Of a stretch of DNA of 7,647 bases, positions 1 through 5,957 are shown in pieces. The stretch covers positions 1-7,647 of the forward strand of contig JAWOGU010000459.1 of assembly GCA_046496595.1 (NCBI GenBank), read 5' to 3'. Under the pieces are notes generated by a model. It was not told the origin of the DNA, did not search any database, and worked only from the letters and a program-made list of their open reading frames with translations. Within the stretch, counting starts at the first letter, position 1. Each line of letters starts with the position of its first letter. This DNA comes from GCA-2746795 sp046496595 (lineage in GTDB: Bacteria > Chloroflexota > Anaerolineae > Promineifilales > Promineifilaceae). The translations under genes were made by a program, and so were the position numbers.

Positions 1-1
1 C

Positions 2-583
2 GCCTACTTCCGCCAGGGCGACGCGGGCCGCGCCATTATCAACTACCAGCGCGCCGCCCAACTGGCCCCGCGCGACGCCGACATCCAGGCCAACCTGGCC
101 CTGGCCCGCGCCCAGGCTGCCGACCAATTCCCGGCCGAAAGCAGCAGCCCGCTGGATAATTTTGCCAGCGCCGCCCGCCGCTATCTGAACATCAACGAAA
201 TGGCGCTGCTGGCTTTAGGCGCCTGGTTTCTGTTTGGCCTGGTCTGGCTCGTCTACCGGCAGATGGAAAACGGCCGTGGCAAAGAAGGGCTGCAATATCT
301 GCTCATTCTCTCAGGACTGTTCATGGTCCTGGCAACGTTCTCTCTAGGCAGCCGCATTTACGTTGAAAACAATCGTCAACAGGCCGTCGTCATCGCCGCC
401 GTCGTCGATGTCAGCGCCGGTCCCAGCGCCGACACCCTCACCGAGTTCGATCTGCACAGCGGCGCCGAAATCGAATTATTGGAACAACGCGGCGATTGGG
501 TTCTTTTGTCACTGCCGGGGGGGCAAATCCAGGGTTGGGTTCCGGCCGAAGCCGTTGCAGTTTATTCAATCGACAGTTTTTAA
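2..583 (+). CDS. BatE-like protein, C-terminal part (TPR, two membrane helices, SH3-like domain); 5' end outside the window
   Basis: The frame is open from base 2 to TAA at 581-583, giving 193 visible residues. The first 40 or so residues form a tetratricopeptide repeat (AYFRQGDAGRAIINYQRAAQ, then a helix with ANLALARAQ), the arrangement known from BatE proteins of the Bat/aerotolerance cluster. Two hydrophobic segments follow (ALLALGAWFLFGLVWLVY and a second beginning LQYLLILSGLF). The C-terminal 65 residues resemble a bacterial SH3 domain (GAEIELLEQRGDWVLLSLPG, then IQGWVPAEAV). TPRs bind protein partners and SH3b domains usually bind peptide or cell-wall ligands, so an envelope scaffold role is inferred. 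An internal ATG at 200 lies after the TPR inside the continuous frame and is not the true start. The gene is visibly richer in GC than the genes to its right. BatA/BatB/BatD partners would lie to the left, outside the window. Confidence 0.8.
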   Translation, partial: AYFRQGDAGRAIINYQRAAQLAPRDADIQANLALARAQAADQFPAESSSPLDNFASAARRYLNINEMALLALGAWFLFGLVWLVYRQMENGRGKEGLQYLLILSGLFMVLATFSLGSRIYVENNRQQAVVIAAVVDVSAGPSADTLTEFDLHSGAEIELLEQRGDWVLLSLPGGQIQGWVPAEAVAVYSIDSF

Positions 584-595
584 CGCTCCGAGTCT

Positions 596-613
596 CCTGA
601 GCCTGTCGAAAGG
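596..613. repeat. Short dispersed-repeat-like sequence in the spacer
   Basis: The spacer between the BatE-like gene and the acetyltransferase contains CCTGAGCCTGTCGAAAGG. From memory, very similar words (CCTGAGCCTGTCGAAGG and its reverse complement) recur in intergenic regions of many environmental bacterial assemblies. Only one copy is visible here, so calling it a repeat rests on that recollection and not on this window. Confidence 0.35.
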
Positions 614-662
614 GAACGGCTGCGAAAGCTCGGCCAAAGGTGAATTTTCGTTTCGAGTTCTC

Positions 663-695
663 AGATTGGCCCAATCTTGTAGATTGGGCCAATCC
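663..695. repeat. Intergenic inverted repeat (14-bp stem, 3-nt loop) with self-palindromic arms
   Basis: The arm AGATTGGCCCAATCT (663-677), a TGT loop and the arm AGATTGGGCCAATCC (681-695) pair over 14 consecutive base pairs (664-677 with 681-694). Each arm is itself close to a palindrome (GATTGGCCCAATC around a central C), so the element can fold as one hairpin or as two small ones. It lies about 20 bases before the acetyltransferase start and 80 bases after the BatE-like stop. No T-run follows it, so it is not a textbook intrinsic terminator. A mobile or iterated repeat unit, or an RNA-processing structure, fits better. Confidence 0.6.
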
Positions 696-715
696 TACCT
701 TCAAGTGACCTTATC

Positions 716-1255
716 ATGACACCTCTTCTCACCACCCAACGTTTGAATCTACAGCCATTTACCCTTGATGATGCTCCTTTTATCCTAGCGCTGCTCAACG
801 AACCATCGTTCCTGCAATTCATTGGCGACCGGCGCGTGCGCACGCTGGAAACCGCCCGTCAATACTTGCGGCAAGGACCAATCGCCAGCTACCAAAAGAA
901 TGGTTTTGGCCTCTATCTGACCACACTGAAAGAAAATGGCGCTCCCATTGGCATGTGTGGCCTGATCAAACGAGAGGGTTTGGCGGACGTGGATATTGGC
1001 TATGCCTTTTTGCCCGCCTATTGGGGGCAGGGATATGCCACAGAGGCAGCTGCCGCAGTGCTGGCTTACGGCAAAACCGTCATCGGCCTAAACCGGATTG
1101 TGGCTATTACCGCCATTGCCAACAATAGTTCTATCAAAGTTTTGGAGAGGATTGGGCTGCGATTTGAGCGCCTGCTCACGCTTCCTGGAGAAGATGAGGA
1201 AATTATGCTGTTTGCCTGGGATAGGCCGTCTCCCGCTACGAACCAACCTTCTTAG
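716..1255 (+). CDS. GNAT-family N-acetyltransferase, RimJ/RimL type
   Basis: This 179-residue protein should transfer an acetyl group from acetyl-CoA to an amine; the substrate cannot be read from the sequence. It opens with the subgroup signature LTTQRLNLQPFTLDDAPFIL. The acetyl-CoA pyrophosphate-binding loop is YWGQGYATEA (residues about 102-111), following the strand VDIGYAFLPA. The late helix NNSSIKVLERIGLRFE (136-151) matches the conserved N-x-x-S-x-x-x-L-E-x-x-G-F/L-x-x-E pattern of the RimJ/RimL subgroup. The length is usual for the family, so the gene looks intact. The ATG at 716 is chosen because the family N-terminus begins right there, although no good Shine-Dalgarno sequence precedes it. 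The stop (TAG, 1253-1255) lies inside the 3' end of the convergent ATPase gene, giving a 20-base tail-to-tail overlap. Related enzymes acetylate ribosomal proteins or small-molecule amines, but a general label is safest. Confidence 0.9.
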   Translation: MTPLLTTQRLNLQPFTLDDAPFILALLNEPSFLQFIGDRRVRTLETARQYLRQGPIASYQKNGFGLYLTTLKENGAPIGMCGLIKREGLADVDIGYAFLPAYWGQGYATEAAAAVLAYGKTVIGLNRIVAITAIANNSSIKVLERIGLRFERLLTLPGEDEEIMLFAWDRPSPATNQPS

Positions 1256-2366
1256 CCGTCCGCTGCCAGATAACGTCTGCCAGCCGGTTCATCATCGCCG
1301 GCAGCGGCGATTGAGCTGAGGTCAACGTGAGTGGTACCCCTTGAGACAAGGCCCTCGCCTGGTTGGGATCAAAATTAATTTTTGAGGCAACCCGGGCATT
1401 CAGCCCCCGTTCCACAGTAGTTTGCGGAATCTGCGCCTCCGGCTGTACCTGGTTGAGCACGTAGCTCTTTTGCTTAAAGGTAATGTTTGATTTATCCAGG
1501 AGACGGTTCAACTGAACGGCCGTTTGCACCGATACCACATCCGGCGTTAACACATGTAAAGCAATGTCAGCCATATCCAACATCATCTTAAAAGTGGGAT
1601 CGAACAGTCGGGGCAAATCCATCACCACAAAGGTCGATTGCGCCCGCAGCAGCTCAATCAAGCGCGCCATGACTTCTGGAGACGGCTCTGCGCCTATTTG
1701 GGGGATGGCAGGCGCTGCCAGCATCCGCAAGCCGGATGGGTGGAGCGTCAGGACTTTTTTCAGGGCCGCGCCATCCAACTCAGCCAGAGGCGGTAAGTCT
1801 GCCCAAGAATGGCGCACATGCAGCCGTAAATGCAAACCCACCTGCCCGCCGGAAGGCGAGCCATCCAGCAAACACACCTCTTGCTGAGACGTCCGGCGTA
1901 AAGCGCTCGCCAAATTTACTGCCAGCGTTGTTTGCCCCACACCACCACGCAACCCAAACAACGCAATCGCGACGCCTTGTTCTGGTGTCACTTTTGACTG
2001 GCGTTGGGTCAACAAATTGTCCACACGCTCAATAATTTCTTGAGAAGTAACCGGCTTGCTTAGATAATCATTGGCGCCGCTTTTCAGGGCTGTATCTCTG
2101 TCTACTTCCTGCGAACGAGCGGTTAAGATCAGGATGGGGAGATCTTCCAAACTTTTATGGGTGCGAATGCTGCGGGCAATGTCATGCCCGCTCATGCCTG
2201 GCATCATCACGTCCAGTACCAGCAAGTCGGGCTTGTCCTCTAAAATCTGTTCAAGCCCCTCAACCGGATTACTAATCAACTGAACCGTATGCCCGCCGCG
2301 CTCCAACATCAAACCTACCATGCGGAGCAGTTGTTCATCGTCATCGATTACGTAAATCCTTGCCAC
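1236..2366 (-). CDS. Receiver domain fused to TadZ/CpaE-like (MinD/ParA superfamily) ATPase with a degenerate P-loop
   Basis: The 376-residue protein has two domains. Residues 1-122 form a complete receiver: acidic pocket D8-D10, phospho-acceptor D52 in LVLDVMMPGMSG, T82 in ILILTARS, and K104 in YLSKPV. All key residues are present, so phosphorylation by a histidine kinase is expected. Residues 131-370 form a MinD/ParA-type domain: GLRGGVGQTTLAVNLASALR (138-157), a Walker B-like strand FVVMDLPR, and the CpaE-like tail with VLNQV and a late SQGVPLTL. Known TadZ/CpaE proteins place Tad/Flp pilus machinery at cell poles and often carry an N-terminal receiver-like domain. The P-loop is odd: both the signature lysine (KGG becomes RGG) and the phosphate-binding lysine (GKT becomes GQT) are replaced. 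The start is GTG with AAGGAG (2375-2380) 8 bases upstream. No other tad genes are in the window, so a pilus role is unproven. Confidence 0.88.
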   Translation of the reverse strand: MARIYVIDDDEQLLRMVGLMLERGGHTVQLISNPVEGLEQILEDKPDLLVLDVMMPGMSGHDIARSIRTHKSLEDLPILILTARSQEVDRDTALKSGANDYLSKPVTSQEIIERVDNLLTQRQSKVTPEQGVAIALFGLRGGVGQTTLAVNLASALRRTSQQEVCLLDGSPSGGQVGLHLRLHVRHSWADLPPLAELDGAALKKVLTLHPSGLRMLAAPAIPQIGAEPSPEVMARLIELLRAQSTFVVMDLPRLFDPTFKMMLDMADIALHVLTPDVVSVQTAVQLNRLLDKSNITFKQKSYVLNQVQPEAQIPQTTVERGLNARVASKINFDPNQARALSQGVPLTLTSAQSPLPAMMNRLADVIWQRTAKKVGS

Positions 2367-2374
2367 GCTTGAAT

Positions 2375-2380
2375 CTCCTT
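2375..2380 (-). promoter_or_regulatory. Ribosome binding site deciding the GTG start of the receiver-ATPase gene
   Basis: Read on the minus strand, AAGGAG lies 8 bases before GTG (2364-2366). This supports the non-ATG start, which also places the receiver strand ARIYVIDDD correctly at the N-terminus. Confidence 0.75.
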
Positions 2381-2440
2381 ACCGCCAGCACGGAACAGAA
2401 CCAAACCAGATCTGCCGTTTAGGCTGTTATTAAACGCAGC

Positions 2441-2971
2441 CTATGTTCCCAAACAAAAGATGCCGATGCGCTCTTTTTGCACCAGAATTAAATCACCGCT
2501 ATAAGAAATGTTAGGGTAAAGCGAAGCCAACGCTTTAGCAGAGAAGACCAGTTGGAAACGACCAACGGACTGCACCAAAATTTCTCGCGGCGCAATTTTA
2601 CCCTCATACATAATTTCCCCTGATATTTCAAAGGACGGTACTGTCAGAAATGAGGGCACGGAACGGCCGCGCGTAAAGATAGAACGGCCGTGCTGTGTGC
2701 CCACCGGAATACCTTCCCGTCTATCTTGTAACACAATAAAGTTGATGTTGTCCTTGCGAAAGGCTGCTACTTTGTAATGGGTGACAATTTCGCCCGGTTG
2801 ATGAATGCGGGAAACATAAGCGTCTTGCAGTTCCAGGAAATTGGAGTTGGGGTTTGCCAATTCGGCATGGATGCCGCCCGTGCCCACCAAAACATGCCCG
2901 GTCACGCGATAGGCGTCTGTAAACATATCGGTGCTGATGAGTTGGTTGCGGCCAAAATGTGTGGCGCCCAT
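2441..2971 (-). CDS. Unknown protein with two similar halves
   Basis: I do not recognise this 176-residue family. It has no signal peptide, membrane segment or catalytic motif that I can see. It seems to contain two related halves. The first runs from MFTDAYRVTGHVLVGTGG to NINFIVLQDRR; the second runs from VPSFEISGEIMYEGK to SGDLILVQKERIG. Both begin with a strand of the pattern F/S-x-x-x-G-x-h and end with a strand shaped like h-I-x-L-V/Q-x-x-R. The composition is rich in beta-branched residues, suggesting a mostly beta fold. The ATG at 2969-2971 has AAAGGA (2979-2984) about 7 bases upstream and lies 4 bases after the nucleotidyltransferase stop, so the two are probably translationally coupled. 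An internal ATG at residue 16 is a less likely start. The receiver-ATPase gene follows after 74 bases, so a link to that regulator is possible but only positional. Confidence 0.7.
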   Translation of the reverse strand: MGATHFGRNQLISTDMFTDAYRVTGHVLVGTGGIHAELANPNSNFLELQDAYVSRIHQPGEIVTHYKVAAFRKDNINFIVLQDRREGIPVGTQHGRSIFTRGRSVPSFLTVPSFEISGEIMYEGKIAPREILVQSVGRFQLVFSAKALASLYPNISYSGDLILVQKERIGIFCLGT

Positions 2972-2975
2972 ATCG

Positions 2976-3890
2976 TTATCCTTTAGCGGCTTGCTCTGGT
3001 CCCATTTCCAGGCCCAAACGTCTTACTCTATGGATGGTGTTCCATTCTTCCATGTTCCAGGCGCGTCCCGGTTCTTGATTTTGCCGGATAAATGCCTGGT
3101 CTATGGGCATAGAGGAATAGTCGCCATCCTCCACTAATTTATCCAAGAGGTATTGGAACATCTCTCGCAGAACGTCAATTCGCTGCTGATAGGCCGCAAA
3201 GTTGTGTCCACTTGCGCTGGCGGCAGTTAACGCTTTTTCCTGAAAACCGGCAGGCAGCCAGGGTAACTGCAACAAGGTTTGCATCTCACGATTACGCCAT
3301 ATTTGCCAACGGCCGTTATAGGCAAATAACGCCTTCGCCAGATAACTGTACGCCGCATTCAAACGGTCGTGGGCAATGGCTGGTCCCATTTGGTCCCACA
3401 TCTTTTGGGGGTCTTTCCAGTTGAGATGTTGGTCCAACCAGACCAGGGATTCATCCAGACGCTGCTGGCGGACTTCGGCGCTGTAGGCTGTGCGCTCCGC
3501 AATTAAAGCGGAAATCTGCCCGCTAGGATCGTAAACAATCAAACCCATGCTCAGTTCGGCCTTCTTGCCCTCCGGCCATGAATAGGCCGGATCACGCCAC
3601 TTTGCCAGATCGCAGCGATCCAGGTCCAGGGGAATACCATCGGGGAAGTCGGACTCAGCAAAGATGCTGTGGAAGGTGTCATCCGCCGGATTCCAGAGCG
3701 CTTCGGCGGGCGCCACAAAGAGGTCGTAAGGCTCAAGAAAAAGGACGGCGTCGATATCGGATTCCGGACTCATGTGGCCTGAAGCCATGGAGCCGATGGC
3801 CACCACGCCTTTAACCGCATCCCAAGGTACCAGAACCCGGTCAATGAATATTTGTAATTGTTGGCGTTTTGCCTCTGTTGCTGGTGTCAT
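2976..3890 (-). CDS. Nucleotidyltransferase-fold protein with a long helical C-terminal part
   Basis: This 304-residue protein carries the DNA polymerase beta-like nucleotidyltransferase signature near its N-terminus: VVAIGSMASGHMSPESDIDA, with G33-S34 and the metal-binding pair D45 and D47. A third acidic residue is expected on a later strand and PLDLDRCD (D89/D91) supplies it, so the active site looks complete. The remaining 200 residues are mostly helical, as in aminoglycoside nucleotidyltransferases and NTase-HEPN style proteins, where this part forms the acceptor site. The reaction would be transfer of a nucleoside monophosphate from an NTP to a hydroxyl or protein side chain; the acceptor is unknown, and drug resistance should not be assumed. 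The ATG at 3888-3890 is the natural N-terminus but lacks a clear ribosome site. The gene follows the YgiT-like gene by 45 bases and precedes the unknown two-half gene by 4 bases. Confidence 0.8.
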   Translation of the reverse strand: MTPATEAKRQQLQIFIDRVLVPWDAVKGVVAIGSMASGHMSPESDIDAVLFLEPYDLFVAPAEALWNPADDTFHSIFAESDFPDGIPLDLDRCDLAKWRDPAYSWPEGKKAELSMGLIVYDPSGQISALIAERTAYSAEVRQQRLDESLVWLDQHLNWKDPQKMWDQMGPAIAHDRLNAAYSYLAKALFAYNGRWQIWRNREMQTLLQLPWLPAGFQEKALTAASASGHNFAAYQQRIDVLREMFQYLLDKLVEDGDYSSMPIDQAFIRQNQEPGRAWNMEEWNTIHRVRRLGLEMGPEQAAKG

Positions 3891-3928
3891 GCTTGTGGCT
3901 TGGGCTGCAATAAATAGGAGAGTGGGAA

Positions 3929-3936
3929 ACGGCCGT
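3929..3936. repeat. ACGGCCGT iterated palindrome (one of five exact copies in the window)
   Basis: The palindrome ACGGCCGT occurs exactly at 270-277, 1516-1523, 2684-2691, 3309-3316 and 3929-3936. Its core CGGCCG occurs additionally at 132-137, 543-548, 2664-2669, 6676-6681, 7019-7024 and 7400-7405. This copy overlaps the stop codon of the YgiT-like gene. The other exact copies lie inside genes on both strands and in different frames. Confidence 0.7.
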
Positions 3937-4217
3937 TAACTACCGCGCGTAGATTGCCAGGAAACCAATTCATCGGCCGGCAGTCTGCGGTTCACAACCT
4001 CACTCGTCTGCACACTTCTCTCCAACTCTTGCAACAACTGTTCCATCCGCCGCATAAAAGCAGGGTCGTAATACAAATGCCCGCAAATGTCACACGATAA
4101 AGCAGGCGCGCCCGGTAAAACCAATACCCGATCCGCAACCCAATACATAAAAGGAGCCTTTGTCGGTTGACAATGACCGATACGACACACCTCACACGTG
4201 ATCACCTGAATTGTCAT
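3936..4217 (-). CDS. YgiT-type zinc-finger protein
   Basis: The 93-residue protein begins with a four-cysteine zinc site: C8-x-x-C11 in ITCEVCRIGHC and C42-x-x-C45 in LSCDICGHLYYDP. This is the YgiT/MqsA N-terminal zinc-finger pattern, including the aromatic YY after the second pair. In known toxin-antitoxin pairs such proteins act as antitoxin or accompany a small DUF4258/MqsR-type toxin. This one lacks the C-terminal helix-turn-helix of full MqsA, having only a short helical tail (FMRRMEQLLQELERSVQ). No small toxin gene lies next to it: deoC is upstream and the nucleotidyltransferase downstream. Its ATG overlaps the deoC stop (ATGA, 4214-4217), so it is translated from the deoC message, an unusual place for an antitoxin. 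A solitary zinc-binding accessory protein is an equally good reading. Confidence 0.8.
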   Translation of the reverse strand: MTIQVITCEVCRIGHCQPTKAPFMYWVADRVLVLPGAPALSCDICGHLYYDPAFMRRMEQLLQELERSVQTSEVVNRRLPADELVSWQSTRGS

Positions 4218-4906
4218 AAATTCGTCGCTTCTGCAAGAATAGCAATGCCGGCGCTGGCGCCCAAACGAGACGCCCCCGCGCCAATCATTGCCTGCGCATC
4301 CTGGAAAGTGCGGATACCACCGGCAGCTTTCACTCCCATTTCAGGGCCAACCGTTTGCCGCATCAAAGTAACATCCGCCACAGTCGCCCCGCCAGAGGCA
4401 AAACCGGTAGATGTTTTCACAAACTCAGCCCCCGCCGCCTGTGCCAATTGGCAGGCGATCACCTTTTCTTCATCCGTTAGCAAGGCAGCTTCAATGATAA
4501 CCTTTACCAGTGCGCCGCCTTCATGAGCCGCCTGTGTCACAACCACAATATCGTCCAAAACCGCTTCGTAATTAGCAGATTTTAAGGCACCAATGTTGAT
4601 CACCATATCCACTTCCGTGGCCCCTAGCGCCACAACCTCCCGCGTCTCGCAAGCTTTAACCACGGTGGTATTCGCCCCAAGCGGAAAACCAACAACCGTG
4701 CAGGTCTCCACATCGGAACCTTTTAACAAGTGGGCGCATAATTTCACATAAACTGGATTGACACAAACGGAAGCAAAATGGTGGGCGCGCGCTTCTGCGC
4801 AAAGTTGAACAATTTGTGCCTGCGTAGCATCAGGTTTCAGCAAGGTGTGGTCAATACAACGGGCCAAATCATCAGGTAATGTACGGTTATGTTTAGAACG
4901 AGCCAT
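4214..4906 (-). CDS. deoC: Deoxyribose-phosphate aldolase (EC 4.1.2.4)
   Basis: DeoC reversibly cleaves 2-deoxy-D-ribose 5-phosphate into acetaldehyde and glyceraldehyde 3-phosphate, feeding deoxynucleoside carbon into glycolysis in the cytoplasm. The 230-residue protein has the full class I aldolase TIM-barrel signature. The N-terminal IDHTLLKPDAT (18-28) and SVCVNP (C48) are present. D100 lies in EVDMVINIG. The Schiff-base lysine K164 lies in FVKTSTGFASGGAT, and the proton-relay lysine K193 in GVKAAGGIR; these correspond to Asp102, Lys167 and Lys201 of the E. coli enzyme. Length is normal. The ATG at 4904-4906 is preceded only by a weak GGAAAC. The stop overlaps the next start by four bases. 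The 129-base gap to the signal peptidase gene leaves room for a separate promoter, but no convincing -35/-10 pair stands out. No other deo gene is nearby. Confidence 0.97.
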   Translation of the reverse strand: MARSKHNRTLPDDLARCIDHTLLKPDATQAQIVQLCAEARAHHFASVCVNPVYVKLCAHLLKGSDVETCTVVGFPLGANTTVVKACETREVVALGATEVDMVINIGALKSANYEAVLDDIVVVTQAAHEGGALVKVIIEAALLTDEEKVIACQLAQAAGAEFVKTSTGFASGGATVADVTLMRQTVGPEMGVKAAGGIRTFQDAQAMIGAGASRLGASAGIAILAEATNL

Positions 4907-5035
4907 CGTTTCCAGCCTTATTTATCCCAGTAGATCTTCTTACCTAATCGTTCAAAAGCAACTTGGCGATTATGAAGATAAGAGATTTCGCTGCTTCCAA
5001 TCTCTACTCCCTAACAAAGTGAAGCCTTAAGTTTG

Positions 5036-5632
5036 TCAGGATGCACTATCAAATTCATAATGGGGCACAGGTCCCCAATCGGTAGGGGGCCAATAGATGA
5101 ACATGGCTTTGCCAACAATGTGGTCCTTAGGCAGAAATGACCATGTATGAGAATCGCTAGAATTATTACGATTATCTCCCAAAACAAAATATTGCCCTTC
5201 CGGTACCACACTATTATACGTGTAACGGGGCGCATCGCGAATATACGGTTCGTCTAAAACCTCACCGTTGACAATGACTTGCCCATCATGAATCGCTATC
5301 TCATCGCCAGGCAGCCCAATAACCCGTTTTATCAAGTTCAAATCACTGGTTGGGTGATGAAATACAATAACTTCCCCGGCCGATGGCGTATCCAGATAGT
5401 AACTTACATTATTAATGATAAGGTACTCGCCATCTTGTAACGTCGGGTTCATACTGCTGCCATCAATCCGATAGCGCCCAACAAGACCATTGACCAACCA
5501 GAAAATGAAGAATGTCAGGAGCAGCGTTTCAACAATTTCCCGCATAACCACTTCGGTTGACTGTCGATACTGTTGTTCAGATGTTGGATAAGATTTTGAC
5601 GTGGCTTGTGAGCCGGCTTCAGTTGCTGCCAT
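5036..5632 (-). CDS. lepB: Signal peptidase I (EC 3.4.21.89)
   Basis: This membrane-bound serine protease removes signal peptides from exported proteins. With the start used here it has 198 residues. One transmembrane helix (EIVETLLLTFFIFWLVNGLVG) is followed by family box B, DGSSMNPTL, with the catalytic serine at about residue 60. Box D, LIKRVIGLPGD, carries the catalytic lysine at about 102. Box E, GDNRNNSSDS (about 152-161), is complete. The frame stays open upstream to an ATG at 5708-5710 (224 residues). I prefer the ATG at 5630-5632 because a TATAAT promoter element lies inside that upstream extension and because the extension breaks the usual single-helix layout. The ribosome site for 5632 is weak (AGG about 8 bases upstream). 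The gene diverges from tRNA-Lys and is followed by deoC after 129 bases. Confidence 0.95.
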   Translation of the reverse strand: MAATEAGSQATSKSYPTSEQQYRQSTEVVMREIVETLLLTFFIFWLVNGLVGRYRIDGSSMNPTLQDGEYLIINNVSYYLDTPSAGEVIVFHHPTSDLNLIKRVIGLPGDEIAIHDGQVIVNGEVLDEPYIRDAPRYTYNSVVPEGQYFVLGDNRNNSSDSHTWSFLPKDHIVGKAMFIYWPPTDWGPVPHYEFDSAS

Positions 5633-5677
5633 ATGTTTAACCTGATATAGAGCACACCTGCACTCCAGAATTGTTCC

Positions 5678-5706
5678 ATTATAATAGAGCCAAAAAACCA
5701 ACGCAA
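5678..5706 (-). promoter_or_regulatory. Promoter of the signal peptidase I gene
   Basis: On the minus strand, TTGCGT (5701-5706) and a perfect TATAAT (5678-5683) are separated by 17 bases. The -35 box matches at three positions only. Transcription would start near 5671, about 40 bases before the ATG at 5632, which fits that start and not the ATG at 5710. Confidence 0.6.
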
Positions 5707-5773
5707 ACATGACTCGGATACTCTAAGAACTGTGTCCACAAAGCAGGCAGAAAAATTACGGTGATATAAACAG

Positions 5774-5809
5774 AATAGGGATTGAAGGCATTTTCCTCCA
5801 ATCCCTATT
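5774..5809. repeat. Inverted repeat between the divergent lepB and tRNA-Lys promoters
   Basis: AATAGGGATTG (5774-5784) pairs perfectly with CAATCCCTATT (5799-5809). After one mismatch, AGG/CCT adds three more pairs around a 6-base loop. The element ends 5 bases before the tRNA -35 box. Neither side has a T-run, so a terminator is unlikely. A regulator site or a repeat unit is possible. Confidence 0.5.
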
Positions 5810-5814
5810 GGTGC

Positions 5815-5843
5815 TTGCACGTCGCCTCTGGCAAGGCTATAAT
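5815..5843 (+). promoter_or_regulatory. Promoter of tRNA-Lys
   Basis: TTGCAC (5815-5820), a 17-base spacer and a perfect TATAAT (5838-5843) precede the tRNA. The expected start is near 5850, a few bases before the mature 5' end at 5856, as is usual for single tRNA genes. Confidence 0.75.
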
Positions 5844-5855
5844 CTCAGTCGCTTC

Positions 5856-5931
5856 GGGTCATTAGCTCAGCTGGCAGAGCAGTGGACTTTTAATCCATTG
5901 GTCGAAAGTTCGAATCTTTCATGACCCACCA
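5856..5931 (+). tRNA. tRNA-Lys (anticodon UUU), CCA encoded
   Basis: A full cloverleaf can be drawn by eye. The acceptor GGGTCAT (5856-5862) pairs with ATGACCC (5921-5927). The D arm is GCTC/GAGC with loop AGCTGGCA. The anticodon stem GTGGA/TCCAT encloses the loop CTTTTAA, with anticodon TTT at 5889-5891. The T arm is GAAAG/CTTTC around TTCGAAT. The discriminator is A5928 and CCA is encoded at 5929-5931. UUU reads both lysine codons AAA and AAG through wobble. The gene stands alone with its own promoter and is followed by a terminator-like hairpin and then by accessory genes, a common setting for integration of mobile elements. Confidence 0.97.
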
Positions 5932-5957
5932 GAATATATAGGGGTAAACCCTCAAAC

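Noticed and set aside
363..719. Plus-strand open frame covering the end of the BatE-like gene and the spacer
   Set aside because: It is the BatE-like gene in another frame. Its proline/serine-rich product has no family character and the real frame continues the TPR-SH3 protein.
1564..2283. Several plus-strand open frames opposite the receiver-ATPase gene
   Set aside because: They are antisense shadows of a gene with clear domains and a good ribosome site.
2421..2442. AGGCTG ... CAGCCT hairpin after the unknown two-half gene
   Set aside because: Only six pairs with a 10-base loop, no T-run on the minus strand, and it overlaps the stop codon. Too weak to call a terminator.
2976..3890. Aminoglycoside resistance nucleotidyltransferase
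   Set aside because: The catalytic motif and helical C-terminus are compatible, but nothing identifies a drug as the acceptor, so only the fold is named.
4907..5035. Possible separate promoter for deoC
   Set aside because: TTGAAC occurs on the minus strand, but no acceptable -10 box lies at 16-18 bases. Left uncalled.
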